NCBI GenBank assembly: GCA_024220505.1
Contig: JAKZZE010000003.1
Span: forward strand, 434,001-498,000
Direction of reading: 5' to 3'
Length of the DNA: 64,000 nucleotides
Source: Rhizopus arrhizus
Taxonomy: Eukaryota; Mucoromycota; Mucoromycetes; Mucorales; Rhizopodaceae
Below the pieces are notes generated by a model. That model was not told where the DNA came from and searched no databases. It saw nothing but the letters and a program-made list of their open reading frames with translations. Position numbers and translations under genes: made by a program. Below are positions 20,536-32,358 of the stretch, piece after piece. Position 1 is the first letter of the stretch; the number at the start of each line of letters is the position of its first letter.

Positions 20536-22175
20536 CAGTAGGTCAAAAAATTGCTGCAAGGAATCCATTTTTCTCAGTTTTTGTAGCGTACATCCTGTCA
20601 CAATGGTACAAACTGCTTCTGTTTCTACATAGTAGATTTTCTACATGTCTTGAAAAATCCGAAAGAGTTTAAGCCCAATTGGATAAGTATTGAAGGAAGT
20701 ATGAGGCGCGCAATTTGAAAATTTGAAAAAACGAAAATTTGAACGAAATGGGTTTATTTATTAATATTTAGTTGGTCCTCCTTTTTTATTAATAACCTCT
20801 TCAATTCTTGCCGGCATGCTATCGATATACCTTTGGCAAAGTTCTTTATCAAATTCATTCCATGCTTTTTCTACTCGTTCCCAAAGTTCATCCGTATTCT
20901 TTGCTCTACGTTCGTAACAGCTGAGCTTTAACTTCAGTTGATGCCATACATGTTCTATTGGATTTAAGTCCGGACTCTGAGCTGGCCAATCGCTAATATA
21001 GCGCACTTGATGATTATCTAACCAGGCTATTGTGGATTTTGCCTTGTGCTTTGAATCATTATCATGCTGAAAGTAAATGTTGGACCAGTTGAAATTGTAG
21101 TACTCCATAGTATCACGAAGTGTAGTGTCTAATATATGCTGATAAACATCCGCGTTCATGTTCCCATCGTAAATTTGACAAGCATATCCTGGTCCTTCAG
21201 ATGTTATGCAGCCCCACATCATCAACTTGCCGCCTCCATGCTTGACTGTAAACTCTAGATGATGCGGTTGAAGAGGATCACTTGGTCTTTTCCATTAATA
21301 CTTACAACCATCAGAGCCCCATACGTTGATCTTGGTTTCATCAGAAAAGACGACTTTTCGCCATTCTTCCACTGTCCAATCCTGGTGCTTCTTGGCCCAT
21401 TCGAATCGATGCTGCATATGAGCTTTTGTCAGAAACGGCTTCTTTTTTTTTTATTGAAGAATGGAACTCCATTGATTTCAGGACGTTAATTGCTGACTGG
21501 TATGAGATAGCATAGCCAAGTTGAACCAGCTCCCGGTGTACCTCTTTGGCAGTCTTTAGAACCCCTTCAATGACTTTTCTTTTGATTAGCCGTTTCGTCA
21601 CTTTGGAGACTAATGTAGGTCTACCAGCTGAGCCCATTGTCCTATTTGAAAACAACCGCCTAGAGTATCTACTAACAGTTGATTCATGTACTCCAACCTC
21701 CTTAGCAATATCGTACGTTGATGTGGATCCAGTTAATGCTTGCTTGAGATCGTTTACTTTTTCTTCTGGCAGTCGTTTAGGTATGCGATTGGTAATAAGG
21801 TAAAAAAGAGAAATAATTTAGATAAGAAAATTTAAAATTTAGAATAAAGGAATTGTAAGCGCTTTTATATACTGGCAACATTCTAATCATGTCAAGAATG
21901 TGAAAAATTATGATAGCAACCGGTTGGGTCGTATTAAAATTTGTTATTCCAAACATATGTAAACAAGTAAAAAATGCCGGATGTTTATAAAATTCCCTTT
22001 AACAATATCAAATTCCACCAATAACTATTGCCCATATCAGATAATCGACGAATAAATGCCCCTTCTAGTGAGGTACAAACAATCAATGTTTGAGATAGTT
22101 TCATGCAGTATCCATAGACAACCAGCTGTAAAACCGGTATTTTGCAATTCCTTGCAGCAATTTTTTGACCTACTG
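20536..22175 (-). mobile_element. Tc1-family transposon, inactive copy F, in LINE copy I
   Basis: A 1640-bp inverted sibling of 17047-18687, flanked by TA at 20534-20535 and 22176-22177. The empty site (ACGTACAAACATAG) is intact in the sibling LINE near 33172. Confidence 0.92.
20761..21797 (-). pseudogene. Tc1 transposase, dead copy in F
   Basis: Shares the missing ATG, A-run frameshift and internal TAA of copy E, so both descend from an already dead element that was moved by a transposase supplied elsewhere, or from one duplicated segment. Confidence 0.9.
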
Positions 22176-23288
22176 TACAAACATAGCGTAGAGGCGAGAA
22201 GAGAACAGCAGCGAGAAACCAGACCTATTGGCACCAATAGCAGACAGTTGAGACATCTTGAGTTGTGCACCAGGCTTGCGGTGAGCGACCAGACGAGACG
22301 GAGAGATACCATTACGGGTGAATGGCACGCCAAGATAAACGAACTCATCGACAGACGGTATGTCTTCATCATAGAGAGTGAGTCGGACGTATCTTGACGA
22401 CGTCGGATCTGGTGCATTTAGGATAGCACACTTGGTGGGACTCCATCTGTAGCCGAGCACTTGAGAATGAATTTGAGCCAGGTCAAGCATCTGTTTGACT
22501 TCGCTTGCAGAACCGAGAATAGCCACATCATCAGCATAAAGCAGAGAGTTGATGGCTGTGGGTGACGAAGACAAAGAGGAGACATCCAATGTCGGACCAA
22601 AAGGAAGACCAGGAGAAAGACCAAGACCAGACCCAGGAGGACCAGAAGGAGACAAGGACGAGACCATTGCTGTGGTACGCGTGGCGGCAGAACGAAGAAG
22701 AGCAGGCAGCGTATTGATGTAAATCGAGTACAGATGCGGACTCAAGACAGAGCCTTGAAGTACACCTGTACTCGGAGTGAATGGTGTCGAGACTTGGTTA
22801 GACATCAGGACCGAAATCGAAACATCATCAAACAGATGAGCCAAGACAGAGACCAGAGCAAAAGGAGCAGAGACAGCCAAGAGTGATTGCCATATGACAC
22901 GTCTGTCGACGGTATCATAGGCAGCCTTGATATCAAGAAAAGCCACGACAGGAAAATGACGCTTTCGGCGATAGTACTCCTGTATCAAGTCATGCAAGCA
23001 GAGGGCTTGGTCAAGAGCACTTCGCTGTGGACGGAAACCCCCTTGAGCAATGTCCAGTGGAGGCGAGACATCTTCTAAGAATGGGAAGAGACACATTTCA
23101 AACAGCTTTCGAATGATGGACGTCAAGGAGATCGGCCTGAAGTTTGACGGTTGATGAGGATCGCCCTTCTTGTAGATAGGCACGACCTGCGCATGACGCC
23201 AAAGAGAAGGAGTGTAAGACCATTGGCAGCAGATATCAAAGAGACGAGCCAAGATAGCAGCTAGTTGCTTGCGAATGGGTATAAGCAT

Positions 23289-23693
23289 TGATTTATCCAA
23301 GAATAGAAAGGAACAAGAGAGGACGAGACTCGATAAAGAGATTGCTTTATTTAATAAGAAAATGATACTCTATTTATACTTTTCATACACGGATAATATT
23401 TCATGTTATGGATTAATAATTAATGAGTATGATATAACTGATGACAAATAGATAATGGTTACGTGTTCTTCCATTGTTATCTTTGTCATCATAAGCATTT
23501 ATCCATAGAATACTCGTATATGATTGACTGTGATTTAGTTCCTGGATTTAATATAATTTAACCGTGCAATTACGCAGCATCTTATCCTTAATGAAGATTA
23601 TCCGAATTAACCTGTAGCCTATCTATTGGATATATTTTACATGTAGCTTATTAATACTGTTTTCATATCGAGTTATGAATGATGGATACATCA
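23289..23693 (-). repeat. 3' LTR of the Ty3 element
   Basis: 405 bp. On the element's strand it starts TGATGTATCC and ends GGATAAATCA, with a GTATAAATAGAG promoter-like box and AATAAA. Confidence 0.92.
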
Positions 23694-23899
23694 TTGCCCC
23701 CTTCCAGGTTGGAACAACCGATGAGCATCATGAATAACGAAGAGTACAGGGATCATATCCAATATGATTGCGTAGGCTGTTTATATTAAAGACGTAAGTG
23801 TAGAGGAAAGAGAGAGTATGCTCTTCTGGTATATAATCGATAAAAACCCAAAAAACCTCTTGAGGAAAAAAGTAATGGGAAAAGATCATATTCAGCTCG

Positions 23900-26800
23900 T
23901 TACTTTGTCTTGTTTCGTTTGTTAAAATTATTAGTCTTTGTTGGAACATTCGTATGAGATGAGCGTTTACGTTTGCCAATGTTATTATTGACGTTACGTC
24001 TTGCCCAGTACTGTTCTATCATACTCATGTCATCAAAACTTGAGGCAGGTTCCCAGGTATCATATTCTGGAGGATAACCTTTCCATCTTACTAGGTATTT
24101 ATAATTACTAGTGTTATTTCCTTTATGTTGGATAATTGCCTGCACATCGTACTGTTGTTGGTCAGCGCGATTATTAACAACGTTGTCTGTAGAGATGAGT
24201 TTGATGTGCGAGGTAGGTACGTCGCGCGATAATAGTGTACCTGTTTTATCCGTCAAAATGTAGCTACCATTTTTTGTGACTCCATGTACGACAAAGGGGC
24301 CCTCGTACCTTGGGTCAGTTTTACTATTTCTATTCACATTTTTTATCATAACTTCGCTATTATTAGGAAATTGTTGATGTACAATGCGGTGTTTCTTTGT
24401 AAAATACTCGTTGTCAGTTCTTTGAGTAGTCATAATACGGTTACGTATAGCAGGGATTACTATGTTGTTCATATTGTCTAATTTATTTTCTAGTGCTTTA
24501 GCATACTGCTGACTAGAGTTAGGTATTGAGGATTGTGTATTGGAATAATCCTGGAATTCATTTGGTTGTCTATTATACAGAAGCACAAATGGTCTGGAAT
24601 GGTGTAATCTAGAATATTTGCAATTCATAGCATATTGAATACTAGGAAGGAAAAGATTCCACTCGTCTTTCTTGCCTTGTAATCTTTTAACAAGAGCTCG
24701 TTTGGCTATTCCGACAAACGATTCGTTAGTCGAATTTCCCAATGGGTTATAAGGCAGTGAAAGTCTATGGTCAATACCACAGGTTTCCATTAATGAATTA
24801 AATATTTCATTAGTGAATTCTGTACCGTTATCTGAACTAAGCTTTTTGGGCCAACCAAAAGTGCAAAAGATATCTCTAAGTTCATTAGCTATGGATACTG
24901 CAGTTTTATCCATTAATGGTCTTAGAATTGTAAATCTTGTGAAGAGATCAACTAGGACTAAAATGAAATTATGTCCTTCTGTTGATGTAATGTTCAGGGT
25001 ACCGAGGTCAATACAGACGTGATCAAAAGGACCATCTGGTAGAATACTACGGGGAGGGTGATACCCGTGTTTGCCAATATTAAATTGTTGACATTCAGGA
25101 CAATTGGATACTAGCTGCAATGCATCTTTTTTAATATTAATCCAGTGCAAATTATCATTGTGGATTGTCTTTACAATAGCATCAGCCCCAAAGTGTCCAA
25201 GTAGATGTGCCTTTAATAATAGGTTATGACGTTCCTCTTCTGGTGGTGTCATGTAGTCTACTAGTTGTACAGCTCTTTGTTTTATGTTTGTACTGTTGTC
25301 TGTAGTACGTTTACTCTGTGACTTTGTATTTTTATTTTTTATGGAAAGTTGCTGAGGATTATTATCTCCCCCCAGTCTTTTTTCCGTATCGTCTGAAAAA
25401 AGACGAGAAAGTGAATCCGGCAACACATTTTCAATTCCTGGACGATGGATTACTTTGAATGTATAGTTGAAAATAGTTTCGAACCAATTCAGCATCATGG
25501 GATTAGGAATGTTTTGTGTGCCAAGATAGACCAAACTTTTATGATCAGTATACAGCGTGAATTGAGATCCATACAACCACTTGTGAAATCTTTCAAAAAG
25601 ATAACAGATGGCTAACAGCTCTCGTTTAGTTGTCGAGTAGTTCATTTCTGACTTCGACAGTGCTCTTGCTGCGAATCCAATATAGCGAGTTTTATCGTCA
25701 ATAATTTGATAAAGTACACCGCCAATTCCTGTGTTGCTAGCATCTGTAGCTAGCTGTAATTCATGACGCATGTCAGGTATAGACAGAACAGGAGCATTAG
25801 ATAAGGCTGTTTGTATATTTCGAAAAGCCTGTAGGTATTTGTCAGTCCAAATGTGTTCCAATGAACCTTCGTTACGTAGTTTATCTAACGGTGCGGTCAT
25901 GGTAGAGAAATTTGGGAGATGACTTCGAAAATAATTAGCGAGGCCTAGAAAGCGTTGTATATCTTTTCCAGTCTTTGGTATTGGCCATGCTAAAGCATTT
26001 GCAACCTTTCTGCTATCCAATGAGAGACTATTGTGACTAATAGTGAACCCTAGGATGTTTACCGAAGTTTGCATAAAGTGACATTTATCAATGTTAAGAA
26101 TAAATTTAGCTGATGTAAGTCGTTCGATGACAGTATTTACGCATTTGATATGTTCCTCAATATCGGGTCCAGTACCGATAGTTAAATCATCAATGAAACA
26201 TGTAACGTATGGCAAGTCATGTAAGAGGGTAGTTAGCACACGTTGGAAATGATTTGGTATAGGGGTCAAACCGAATGGTGCTCTACAGAATTGATATTGT
26301 TGACCGTTAAATGTAAAAGCTGTAAGGGCTCTATGCTCATCAGCTAGAGGTAACCGATGAAAAGCTTGTTTGAGGTCAAGTACTGTGAATAGTGTCGCAG
26401 CACTCATTTTTTGATGCAACTCAGCTATCAATGGTAATTGAAAGCGGTCGGTACGATCTTTTATGAGTATTGCATTGATATGTCTGGGGTCTATACACAC
26501 CCGTACATCGTCACTATAATTACCATTAGCATCCTTTTTACGTACAGTCAACAAAGGAGAGTTAAATGCAGTATTAGGAGGAGCTATTTCAATTACACCA
26601 TCTGCTAACCATTTATCAACCTGTTCTTGTACTTTAGGCTGGATTGACAGTGCAATAGGATACTGTCGTCTATAAGTGGTTTTACCTGGTTCAGTTTCCA
26701 AGCGAACTATCGCTTCAGGTAGAGGACATGCAGACGTGCTAGGGATCTTAGCATTGGCGCTCAAATATGGCTGTAATGCGTCCATAAGTTGTTCACGCTG

Positions 26801-28762
26801 TTGGTGAGTACCAGCGGGTGACTTATTAGGTTTGATAGGTGAAGGGTCTATTGGATCAGGTATTGTAGAGATATTAGGACTATCCCACGTAACAGCTAAA
26901 CCTGTCAAGTTAATGTTTAACTTAGGCATAAGATCTGTACCAATACAAATAGGTATATCCTTATCAAACTTAAAAATTTCAAATTCATGTAAGACATTGA
27001 TTCCGTTATAAAATACTTTTATTTGATCTGTAATAGCAGTTCTAGATACCAAGGTATCCAAACTAGCTAATTGTAATTTTCCTGAAACAGGAAAAGTTCT
27101 AACGTTTATAATTTTTGCTAGGTCAGGAGAGATCGTAGAAGTATTACACCCAGTATCAACCAAAGCCCAAGTATGGACATTTTCTATAGTGATGGGTACA
27201 AAAAAGGAATCAGTACGTTTGTTATTAAAACTGTGAAGTTTTGTATTAAACGGTTGCAACTTACATAATGATGAGTAGTAGTGGATGTCCTTGACGGCTT
27301 CATCGTCAAGATCCTGTTCTTCATCGTGGCTTTGTTGGTTGGCAGGGTTGTATTTAGAAGCATTTGTACCCATTGCTTTATCTTCACTGCCAGTCAACTG
27401 AAGTGAGCGGAATGCCCTGGTTATGGTAGGTGCAGTAGAGGAGGAGGAGGCAGAACCAGCAGAAAGAGGTTGATTCCTTTTAGGGCAAACATTTAAATGC
27501 TCCCTAGTAAAAGGAGCGTTGCATTTAAAGCAACGCTTACTAGATGTCTCTTTGTTCATACTGTTAGCAATTCCAAGTTCCTGAGCCTTTTTACAACGAT
27601 CTGTTGTGTGGTTGCACTTTCCATGGATGATACAAGTCCTTCCATCCGTACGGTGGTTTCTTTTATGAATACCACTGGGAGGGTTCAACCCGTTGACTTG
27701 AGAGGGTTGGTTATTGAATTTTTTAGTTGACATATGGGGCAAGGTCTGTTGTTTCGTATGAAACTTTCTTGCGATACTAGAAAGGAGGTTTATGTCATTC
27801 TTTGCCTCCTGATCAAGACTGACGATGGCCATGTTGACATGATTTTGGAGGCTACTAGTGAGGGAGTTCACAAACAAAATAGCCAAAAAATCGTCAGCTA
27901 CGGGAGTGGCTTCACGCTTGAGCTTCAAGAAGCGGTCAGTGTATTTTTCCACAGATTCATCAGGTTGCATGCTGATGGTTAACAGCTCTCTTGAGGCGTG
28001 GGCTTGAGCCTCAGTGGATTCGATGCCATATTTCAAGGTTAATTGTTCCTTGAATATGGTCCAAGATAAATTCTTCTTTACCCGTAATTCATCATACCAA
28101 GAACGCTGAGTATGGGTAAGGGAGAAAGGGATGAGGCGCTGCCAATGCACCTGTACATCCAAGCGGTACGCAAAGAGTATATCCTCAAAACGTCGGATAC
28201 AGTCAGCAATGTCTTTAAAGACGGGCAATGCTGAGTTCTCTACATTACCAGTGTACTGAAACAAAGGTAAGTTTTGAGGAACCATCGTAGGTTGACTGTT
28301 AGAACCGTTAATGGCAGAGCCATTGGTCTGTATAGTCAAGTTATTAGCCAATTTTGCTTGCAAGTCCAACAAGGAGGCCAAGATGGTAGACTTGGTCGTG
28401 TATTCACGGGAAAGGTTAGCCAGTTGCTTTCCTGAAAGCTCTTGACCTGTGATAGCCGCAGCAATTTGTTCTACCTGTTTCGTCAAAGTCTGGACGGTAG
28501 CCGTCAAATTACGACTACCCGAGACCTGAGAAGGTGGTGCTGCGCCACTGCCCTTGACACCAGCGAGTGGAGAGGCCATAGCCCTGGGTTCAACTTCTTC
28601 CATCTCTATATCTTCTGTAATAGAGTTTGGAGATCCAGTAAGAGGAAGTTCAATCCCATTAACCATGGAGGGCTTTTCAAGTCTAGGACCAATGAAAGCA
28701 GGGTCACTTTCAGAAAGAAGGGTTTCTTCGTTGTAAGCCAAAAGATTAGAGTTGATAGACAT
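23900..28762 (-). CDS. Ty3 chromovirus Gag-Pol (1620 aa), intact
   Basis: Single fused polyprotein. Rough positions: Gag capsid region 1-380, zinc knuckle CFKCNAPFTREHLNVC near 410, protease VDTG near 532, RT with FIDD near 856, RNase H TDAS near 1006, integrase HHCC 1182-1224, integrase core from about 1247 (CIDLGTL; SSDNGTEF), and chromodomain (YLVRWKGYPPEYDTWEP) about 1537-1590. The chromodomain is expected to steer integration to modified chromatin. I chose the ATG at 28762 because the longer frame begins with TTG inside the LTR. FIDD replaces the usual YIDD/YVDD. No stop or frameshift was seen, so the element may be active. Confidence 0.92.
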   Translation of the reverse strand: MSINSNLLAYNEETLLSESDPAFIGPRLEKPSMVNGIELPLTGSPNSITEDIEMEEVEPRAMASPLAGVKGSGAAPPSQVSGSRNLTATVQTLTKQVEQIAAAITGQELSGKQLANLSREYTTKSTILASLLDLQAKLANNLTIQTNGSAINGSNSQPTMVPQNLPLFQYTGNVENSALPVFKDIADCIRRFEDILFAYRLDVQVHWQRLIPFSLTHTQRSWYDELRVKKNLSWTIFKEQLTLKYGIESTEAQAHASRELLTISMQPDESVEKYTDRFLKLKREATPVADDFLAILFVNSLTSSLQNHVNMAIVSLDQEAKNDINLLSSIARKFHTKQQTLPHMSTKKFNNQPSQVNGLNPPSGIHKRNHRTDGRTCIIHGKCNHTTDRCKKAQELGIANSMNKETSSKRCFKCNAPFTREHLNVCPKRNQPLSAGSASSSSTAPTITRAFRSLQLTGSEDKAMGTNASKYNPANQQSHDEEQDLDDEAVKDIHYYSSLCKLQPFNTKLHSFNNKRTDSFFVPITIENVHTWALVDTGCNTSTISPDLAKIINVRTFPVSGKLQLASLDTLVSRTAITDQIKVFYNGINVLHEFEIFKFDKDIPICIGTDLMPKLNINLTGLAVTWDSPNISTIPDPIDPSPIKPNKSPAGTHQQREQLMDALQPYLSANAKIPSTSACPLPEAIVRLETEPGKTTYRRQYPIALSIQPKVQEQVDKWLADGVIEIAPPNTAFNSPLLTVRKKDANGNYSDDVRVCIDPRHINAILIKDRTDRFQLPLIAELHQKMSAATLFTVLDLKQAFHRLPLADEHRALTAFTFNGQQYQFCRAPFGLTPIPNHFQRVLTTLLHDLPYVTCFIDDLTIGTGPDIEEHIKCVNTVIERLTSAKFILNIDKCHFMQTSVNILGFTISHNSLSLDSRKVANALAWPIPKTGKDIQRFLGLANYFRSHLPNFSTMTAPLDKLRNEGSLEHIWTDKYLQAFRNIQTALSNAPVLSIPDMRHELQLATDASNTGIGGVLYQIIDDKTRYIGFAARALSKSEMNYSTTKRELLAICYLFERFHKWLYGSQFTLYTDHKSLVYLGTQNIPNPMMLNWFETIFNYTFKVIHRPGIENVLPDSLSRLFSDDTEKRLGGDNNPQQLSIKNKNTKSQSKRTTDNSTNIKQRAVQLVDYMTPPEEERHNLLLKAHLLGHFGADAIVKTIHNDNLHWINIKKDALQLVSNCPECQQFNIGKHGYHPPRSILPDGPFDHVCIDLGTLNITSTEGHNFILVLVDLFTRFTILRPLMDKTAVSIANELRDIFCTFGWPKKLSSDNGTEFTNEIFNSLMETCGIDHRLSLPYNPLGNSTNESFVGIAKRALVKRLQGKKDEWNLFLPSIQYAMNCKYSRLHHSRPFVLLYNRQPNEFQDYSNTQSSIPNSSQQYAKALENKLDNMNNIVIPAIRNRIMTTQRTDNEYFTKKHRIVHQQFPNNSEVMIKNVNRNSKTDPRYEGPFVVHGVTKNGSYILTDKTGTLLSRDVPTSHIKLISTDNVVNNRADQQQYDVQAIIQHKGNNTSNYKYLVRWKGYPPEYDTWEPASSFDDMSMIEQYWARRNVNNNIGKRKRSSHTNVPTKTNNFNKRNKTK

Positions 28763-28813
28763 GTTTGAGAATAGCGTAGTAATAATAGAGTAAAGAGAAT
28801 TCGTCAAAAAAAA

Positions 28814-29218
28814 TGATTTATCCAAGAATAGAAAGGAACAAGAGAGGACGAGACTCGATAAAGAGATTGCTTTATTTAATAAGAAAATGATACTCTATTT
28901 ATACTTTTCATACACGGATAATATTTCATGTTATGGATTAATAATTAATGAGTATGATATAACTGATGACAAATAGATAATGGTTACGTGTTCTTCCATT
29001 GTTATCTTTGTCATCATAAGCATTTATCCATAGAATACTCGTATATGATTGACTGTGATTTAGTTCCTGGATTTAATATAATTTAACCGTGCAATTACGC
29101 AGCATCTTATCCTTAATGAAGATTATCCGAATTAACCTGTAGCCTATCTATTGGATATATTTTACATGTAGCTTATTAATACTGTTTTCATATCGAGTTA
29201 TGAATGATGGATACATCA
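28814..29218 (-). repeat. 5' LTR of the Ty3 element
   Basis: Appears identical to 23289-23693. The sequence just inside begins TTTTTTTGACGAATTC on the element's strand, which does not look like a tRNA-CCA primer site; another priming route is possible. Confidence 0.92.
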
Positions 29219-30902
29219 AGCATCTCTGTACGCAGATGATCAGAGCCAGGAGCTTTGCGCAGAGGAAGTCGACGCATTGTGTCAGCAACAGTGTCAGCCG
29301 AAAAAGAAGAAAGACCAGAACCAGAACCAAGACCAGCACCAAGACCAAGACCAAGACCAGAGCCAGATGGGTCATCCTCAGAAAAGGATCCAGGATCAAA
29401 AGGAACATGATCATCAGACGATGGAAGAGGAGGAGGACGAGTGGATGGTAGACCAGAGCCAGAGTAGACCGATGCAAGATGATCTCGCATAGCATTAGCA
29501 CCAGCGACAGGACCATCTGGATGAGCATATGAGACTTGAGGACGACGACGGTTATGGACTTGCTTGACCCTACGCACCGCAGAAGAAAAGTCGCCACGAG
29601 CGAGGGAGTCACAAAAGGCACGCCAAGATTCTCGTTTAGCTCGCTTGACAGCCGTGCGGAAACGGACATGAGCTTCTTGATGAAGACCCCACCAGTAAGC
29701 TTTGTCAATCCCAAGAGACCAACGCCACTTACGGTAGAGCCAGTCTCGACGATCAGCCAATGCTTGCAGTTGAGATGTCCAAAACTTCTTCCATTGCTTG
29801 GGTCGAGAGACACGAGATCCAACAGACTTGTCCAGAGCAGAGTAGATGGCCGCATTGAGTTCATCGTTAAGATGGTCAATGGGTGGACGCGTTGACGGTG
29901 GACTTGAACACAGCTGTTGAAGCTGGTCAAGCAAAGCAGCAGACAAGGAATCAAAGGTGGACACATACAGCTTCTGGACTTCTGGTTCTTTCAACCGAGA
30001 TAGATTCCAAAGACGACGGACTTGACCAGACGGAGAAGAAGAAGACAGTGTAGGATGGACCACAGGGACCGAGTACTCAAAAGAGAGAGACATCAGTTTG
30101 TGATCTGACCCCAAAGAAAGATCCAAGGCAACCGAGATACCTGCTGAACGAACCAGTGGCATGTTGGTGATGTAGTAGTCTACAATGCTGCTTACCTCAG
30201 CATGACCACGGCAAGTCAGGTATGTTGGAATACCATAGGCAAGAGTCTCGTTCAGGATGTTGAGACCATGGTCGTCGCACCAACGACGAAGGACAGAGCT
30301 ACGCATGTTAGTACGAGAGTCACCGACGAGACGACCAAGACGAACATTCAGATCACCGCAGATGATCGTATCGTCAGTGAGTGGCAGAGAATCCAGAGCA
30401 GACTGTACCTCAGCAGTAGACAGAGAAGGAGGCAAGTAGAGACAGATGAGCCGCAGAGAACGACCCAACTGCAAACCAAGAGCATACTTACAGTTTACCG
30501 AGAATTCGACCACAGGAAGAGGACACCGAGGAGAGACCAAGGCAGAGACACCCATAGAACCACGATACTGACCTGCAACAGGAGAGCCATAGAGATGGAA
30601 CTGCTGCCATGAGGTCGGAAGGCGAGCAGGAGGAAGCAACCAGGTTTCGGTAATGAAGACCAACGAGAACGACTGGCAGTGACGGAGGAGATCATCGACT
30701 GTGGAAGCCTGGAGACCGTTGGCATTCCACAAGCCGATGGTAAGCGGAACAGATGAAGTTGATGAAGGAGAACGAGAGGATGAACCATGGAAGCCATGAG
30801 AACCAAGAGAAACCAAAGGAGAGGAAGGGGTTGACGGATCTGGGACCATACCAGATGGAGAGACCGAGGGTGCATTATAATGACAAGTATTACTACTCGT
30901 CA

Positions 30903-31874
30903 TTATAATGATCCAAAGCTGGAGCGAGAGGCAGGACGGTCTTGATCATACTGATCCAGAAGCATTTCATCGTCAGGTTGGTCACGATGGCGTGGGAAGG
31001 CAGGACGATCTTGCTTGGCAGCCAAGACTTCAGAGACAGCCTCATCAGACACCATGGCATTGGCCAAAAAGAAACGAGAGACAGCAACAGCAACAGGATA
31101 GCGCAAGCGCTCAAGGGTACGAAGGCAACGCTCATTAGAAATGTGCGCCATCTTTTCTTGACGTACCTCAAGAGGCGCAGAAGCAAAAGCAGGGTCAGCA
31201 ACGTTGTCCGGATCTAAGGGATCGAACTGATCAAGGACCTTGATCTTGGCTTTCTCCAGCAAAGAGATGAGAGCAGGCTTGTACTGGAGATGGACAAGCA
31301 GACCAACAACGGAGTGTGCGGGGAATGAAACATCCAACACCCGCCAGGTGTCAACACCCAAGCGACCAAGTCGACGACGAGCTTCAGTGTATGTCATTTT
31401 GCGAGATCTAGGTATGTAGACATAGTCAAACCCTTGTTCACCTGTGACAGGCTGGAAGCCTCTTGCAGCAGCGGCACGACGACGGAGTTTGTTCTTGGAA
31501 CCACGTGAAGCCACAGTAGCCCAAGAGGAAGCAGCAGTACCCAAGGAAGGCGAAGAAACGGTCTCTTTAGCACCATTTGGGGCAGCAGGAGAAGAAGCAG
31601 CGGCATTTGAACTTGGGGTGTCCCTAGGAGTTCCGGCAGATCGTGCGGCCAGTTGGGCACGCAAGGAAGCAATCTCATTGGCCTGACTGTTGGTCAGTTC
31701 CAAAAGGCGAGCGTTTTCGAGCTGGAGCTGCTCTAAGGCACTCAAGCGGGCAGTGAGGTCTTCGTAGGCTGCAGCCAAAGACTGAAGAGTGACGTCAGCA
31801 TTGGAATTTGCTGAGTTTGTTGAGGCGGCGGCGTTGGGGATCCTTGAACCCAAGGTTTTTCTTAAAGGTCCCAT
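30903..31874 (-). CDS. LINE ORF1 protein, copy I (323 aa)
   Basis: Presumed RNA-binding/chaperone protein of the LINE. An N-terminal leucine-rich heptad region (LSALEQLQLENARLLELTNS) suggests a coiled coil at about 40-80. A basic segment (KNKLRRRAAAARGF) precedes a conserved block (YVYIPRSRKMTYTEARRRLGR) and a C-terminal helical part. No CCHC knuckles are present. The stop TAA shares its last A with the ORF2 ATG (TAATG). Nearly the same protein is encoded by copies III and IV. Confidence 0.8.
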   Translation of the reverse strand: MGPLRKTLGSRIPNAAASTNSANSNADVTLQSLAAAYEDLTARLSALEQLQLENARLLELTNSQANEIASLRAQLAARSAGTPRDTPSSNAAASSPAAPNGAKETVSSPSLGTAASSWATVASRGSKNKLRRRAAAARGFQPVTGEQGFDYVYIPRSRKMTYTEARRRLGRLGVDTWRVLDVSFPAHSVVGLLVHLQYKPALISLLEKAKIKVLDQFDPLDPDNVADPAFASAPLEVRQEKMAHISNERCLRTLERLRYPVAVAVSRFFLANAMVSDEAVSEVLAAKQDRPAFPRHRDQPDDEMLLDQYDQDRPASRSSFGSL

Positions 31875-32073
31875 CTTTTGTGATTAACTTCAAACTGATA
31901 AAAAGCGATGTAAAGTTGACGTATTCGAAAAATTAAAGTAACCAAAAGGTGTGTTTTTGAAAGACGAATCGAATGGTGCAAAAATTGGAGATGGATGGCT
32001 TGATTTGGCGGAGTTATCGGCTTTTTTGAAAAATAAACAAGTTTACCTTTTTAACCAAAAGCGAAAGAAAAGT

Positions 32074-32088
32074 GAGGGATTAGCTCAG
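32074..32088 (+). other. tRNA-Cys 5' fragment between LINE copies I and II
   Basis: GAGGGATTAGCTCAG, preceded by aaccaaaagcgaaagaaaagt and joined to the 3' end of LINE copy II. Confidence 0.9.
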
Positions 32089-32358
32089 TCGAAAATTTAT
32101 GTTTTTATTTAAAAGATTAATGCAATCGACCTTTAGGCCATTATTTGCTAATCAAAGTACAAAAAGAGGGTATACATGATGCGAAAAAAAGTCCTAGCGA
32201 CCATTTGATGGACCAAAAAAGAGGAGAGAGAAGAGAAGCAAAAAGAGAAATCAAAAGAGCTAGTTTGTAGGATATCATGTTCGTGGTCTCCTCCGCATCG
32301 TGCACTAAGTGGTTGTGGCAGTGGGAGGTAGAAGCCAGAGGAACAATCAAAACACATT

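Larger units (their letters stand above)
23289..29218 (-). mobile_element. Complete chromodomain Ty3/gypsy element (5.9 kb)
   Basis: A full element in reverse orientation: 405-bp LTRs at both ends that look identical, AGCAT duplicated at 23284-23288 and 29219-29223, a polypurine tract (GGAAGGGGGCAA, reverse strand) beside the 3' LTR, and one long open gag-pol. It inserted in ORF2 of LINE copy I; the empty site is visible in copy IV near 55065. Identical LTRs and an open frame point to a recent insertion. Confidence 0.95.
19718..30903 (-). pseudogene. LINE ORF2 (endonuclease-RT), copy I, split in three
   Basis: Same protein as the intact ORF2 of copy IV. The N-terminal endonuclease part is 30903-29219, the RT part runs from 23283 to 22178 (including YADD), and the C-terminal part from 20535 to 19718. 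It is separated by the Ty3 element (AGCAT duplicated) and Tc1 copy F (TA duplicated). Sibling copies show the uninterrupted sequence at both points. The starting ATG overlaps the ORF1 stop at 30903. Confidence 0.9.
19448..32063 (-). mobile_element. LINE copy I, interrupted by Tc1 copy F and a Ty3 element
   Basis: Non-LTR retrotransposon with ORF1 and ORF2 on the reverse strand; its 3' end is at the left against the tRNA fragment. About 5.04 kb once the Tc1 (20536-22175) and Ty3 (23289-29218) insertions and their duplications are removed, the same as the sibling copies. The 5' boundary is set at the start of the duplicated tRNA flank and may be off by 10-20 bp. Confidence 0.85.

Noticed and set aside
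29200..29492. Forward-strand frames rich in Lys/Thr/Gln opposite the LINE linker
   Set aside because: They are antisense of the Gly/Ser-coding repeat of ORF2 and vary with it.
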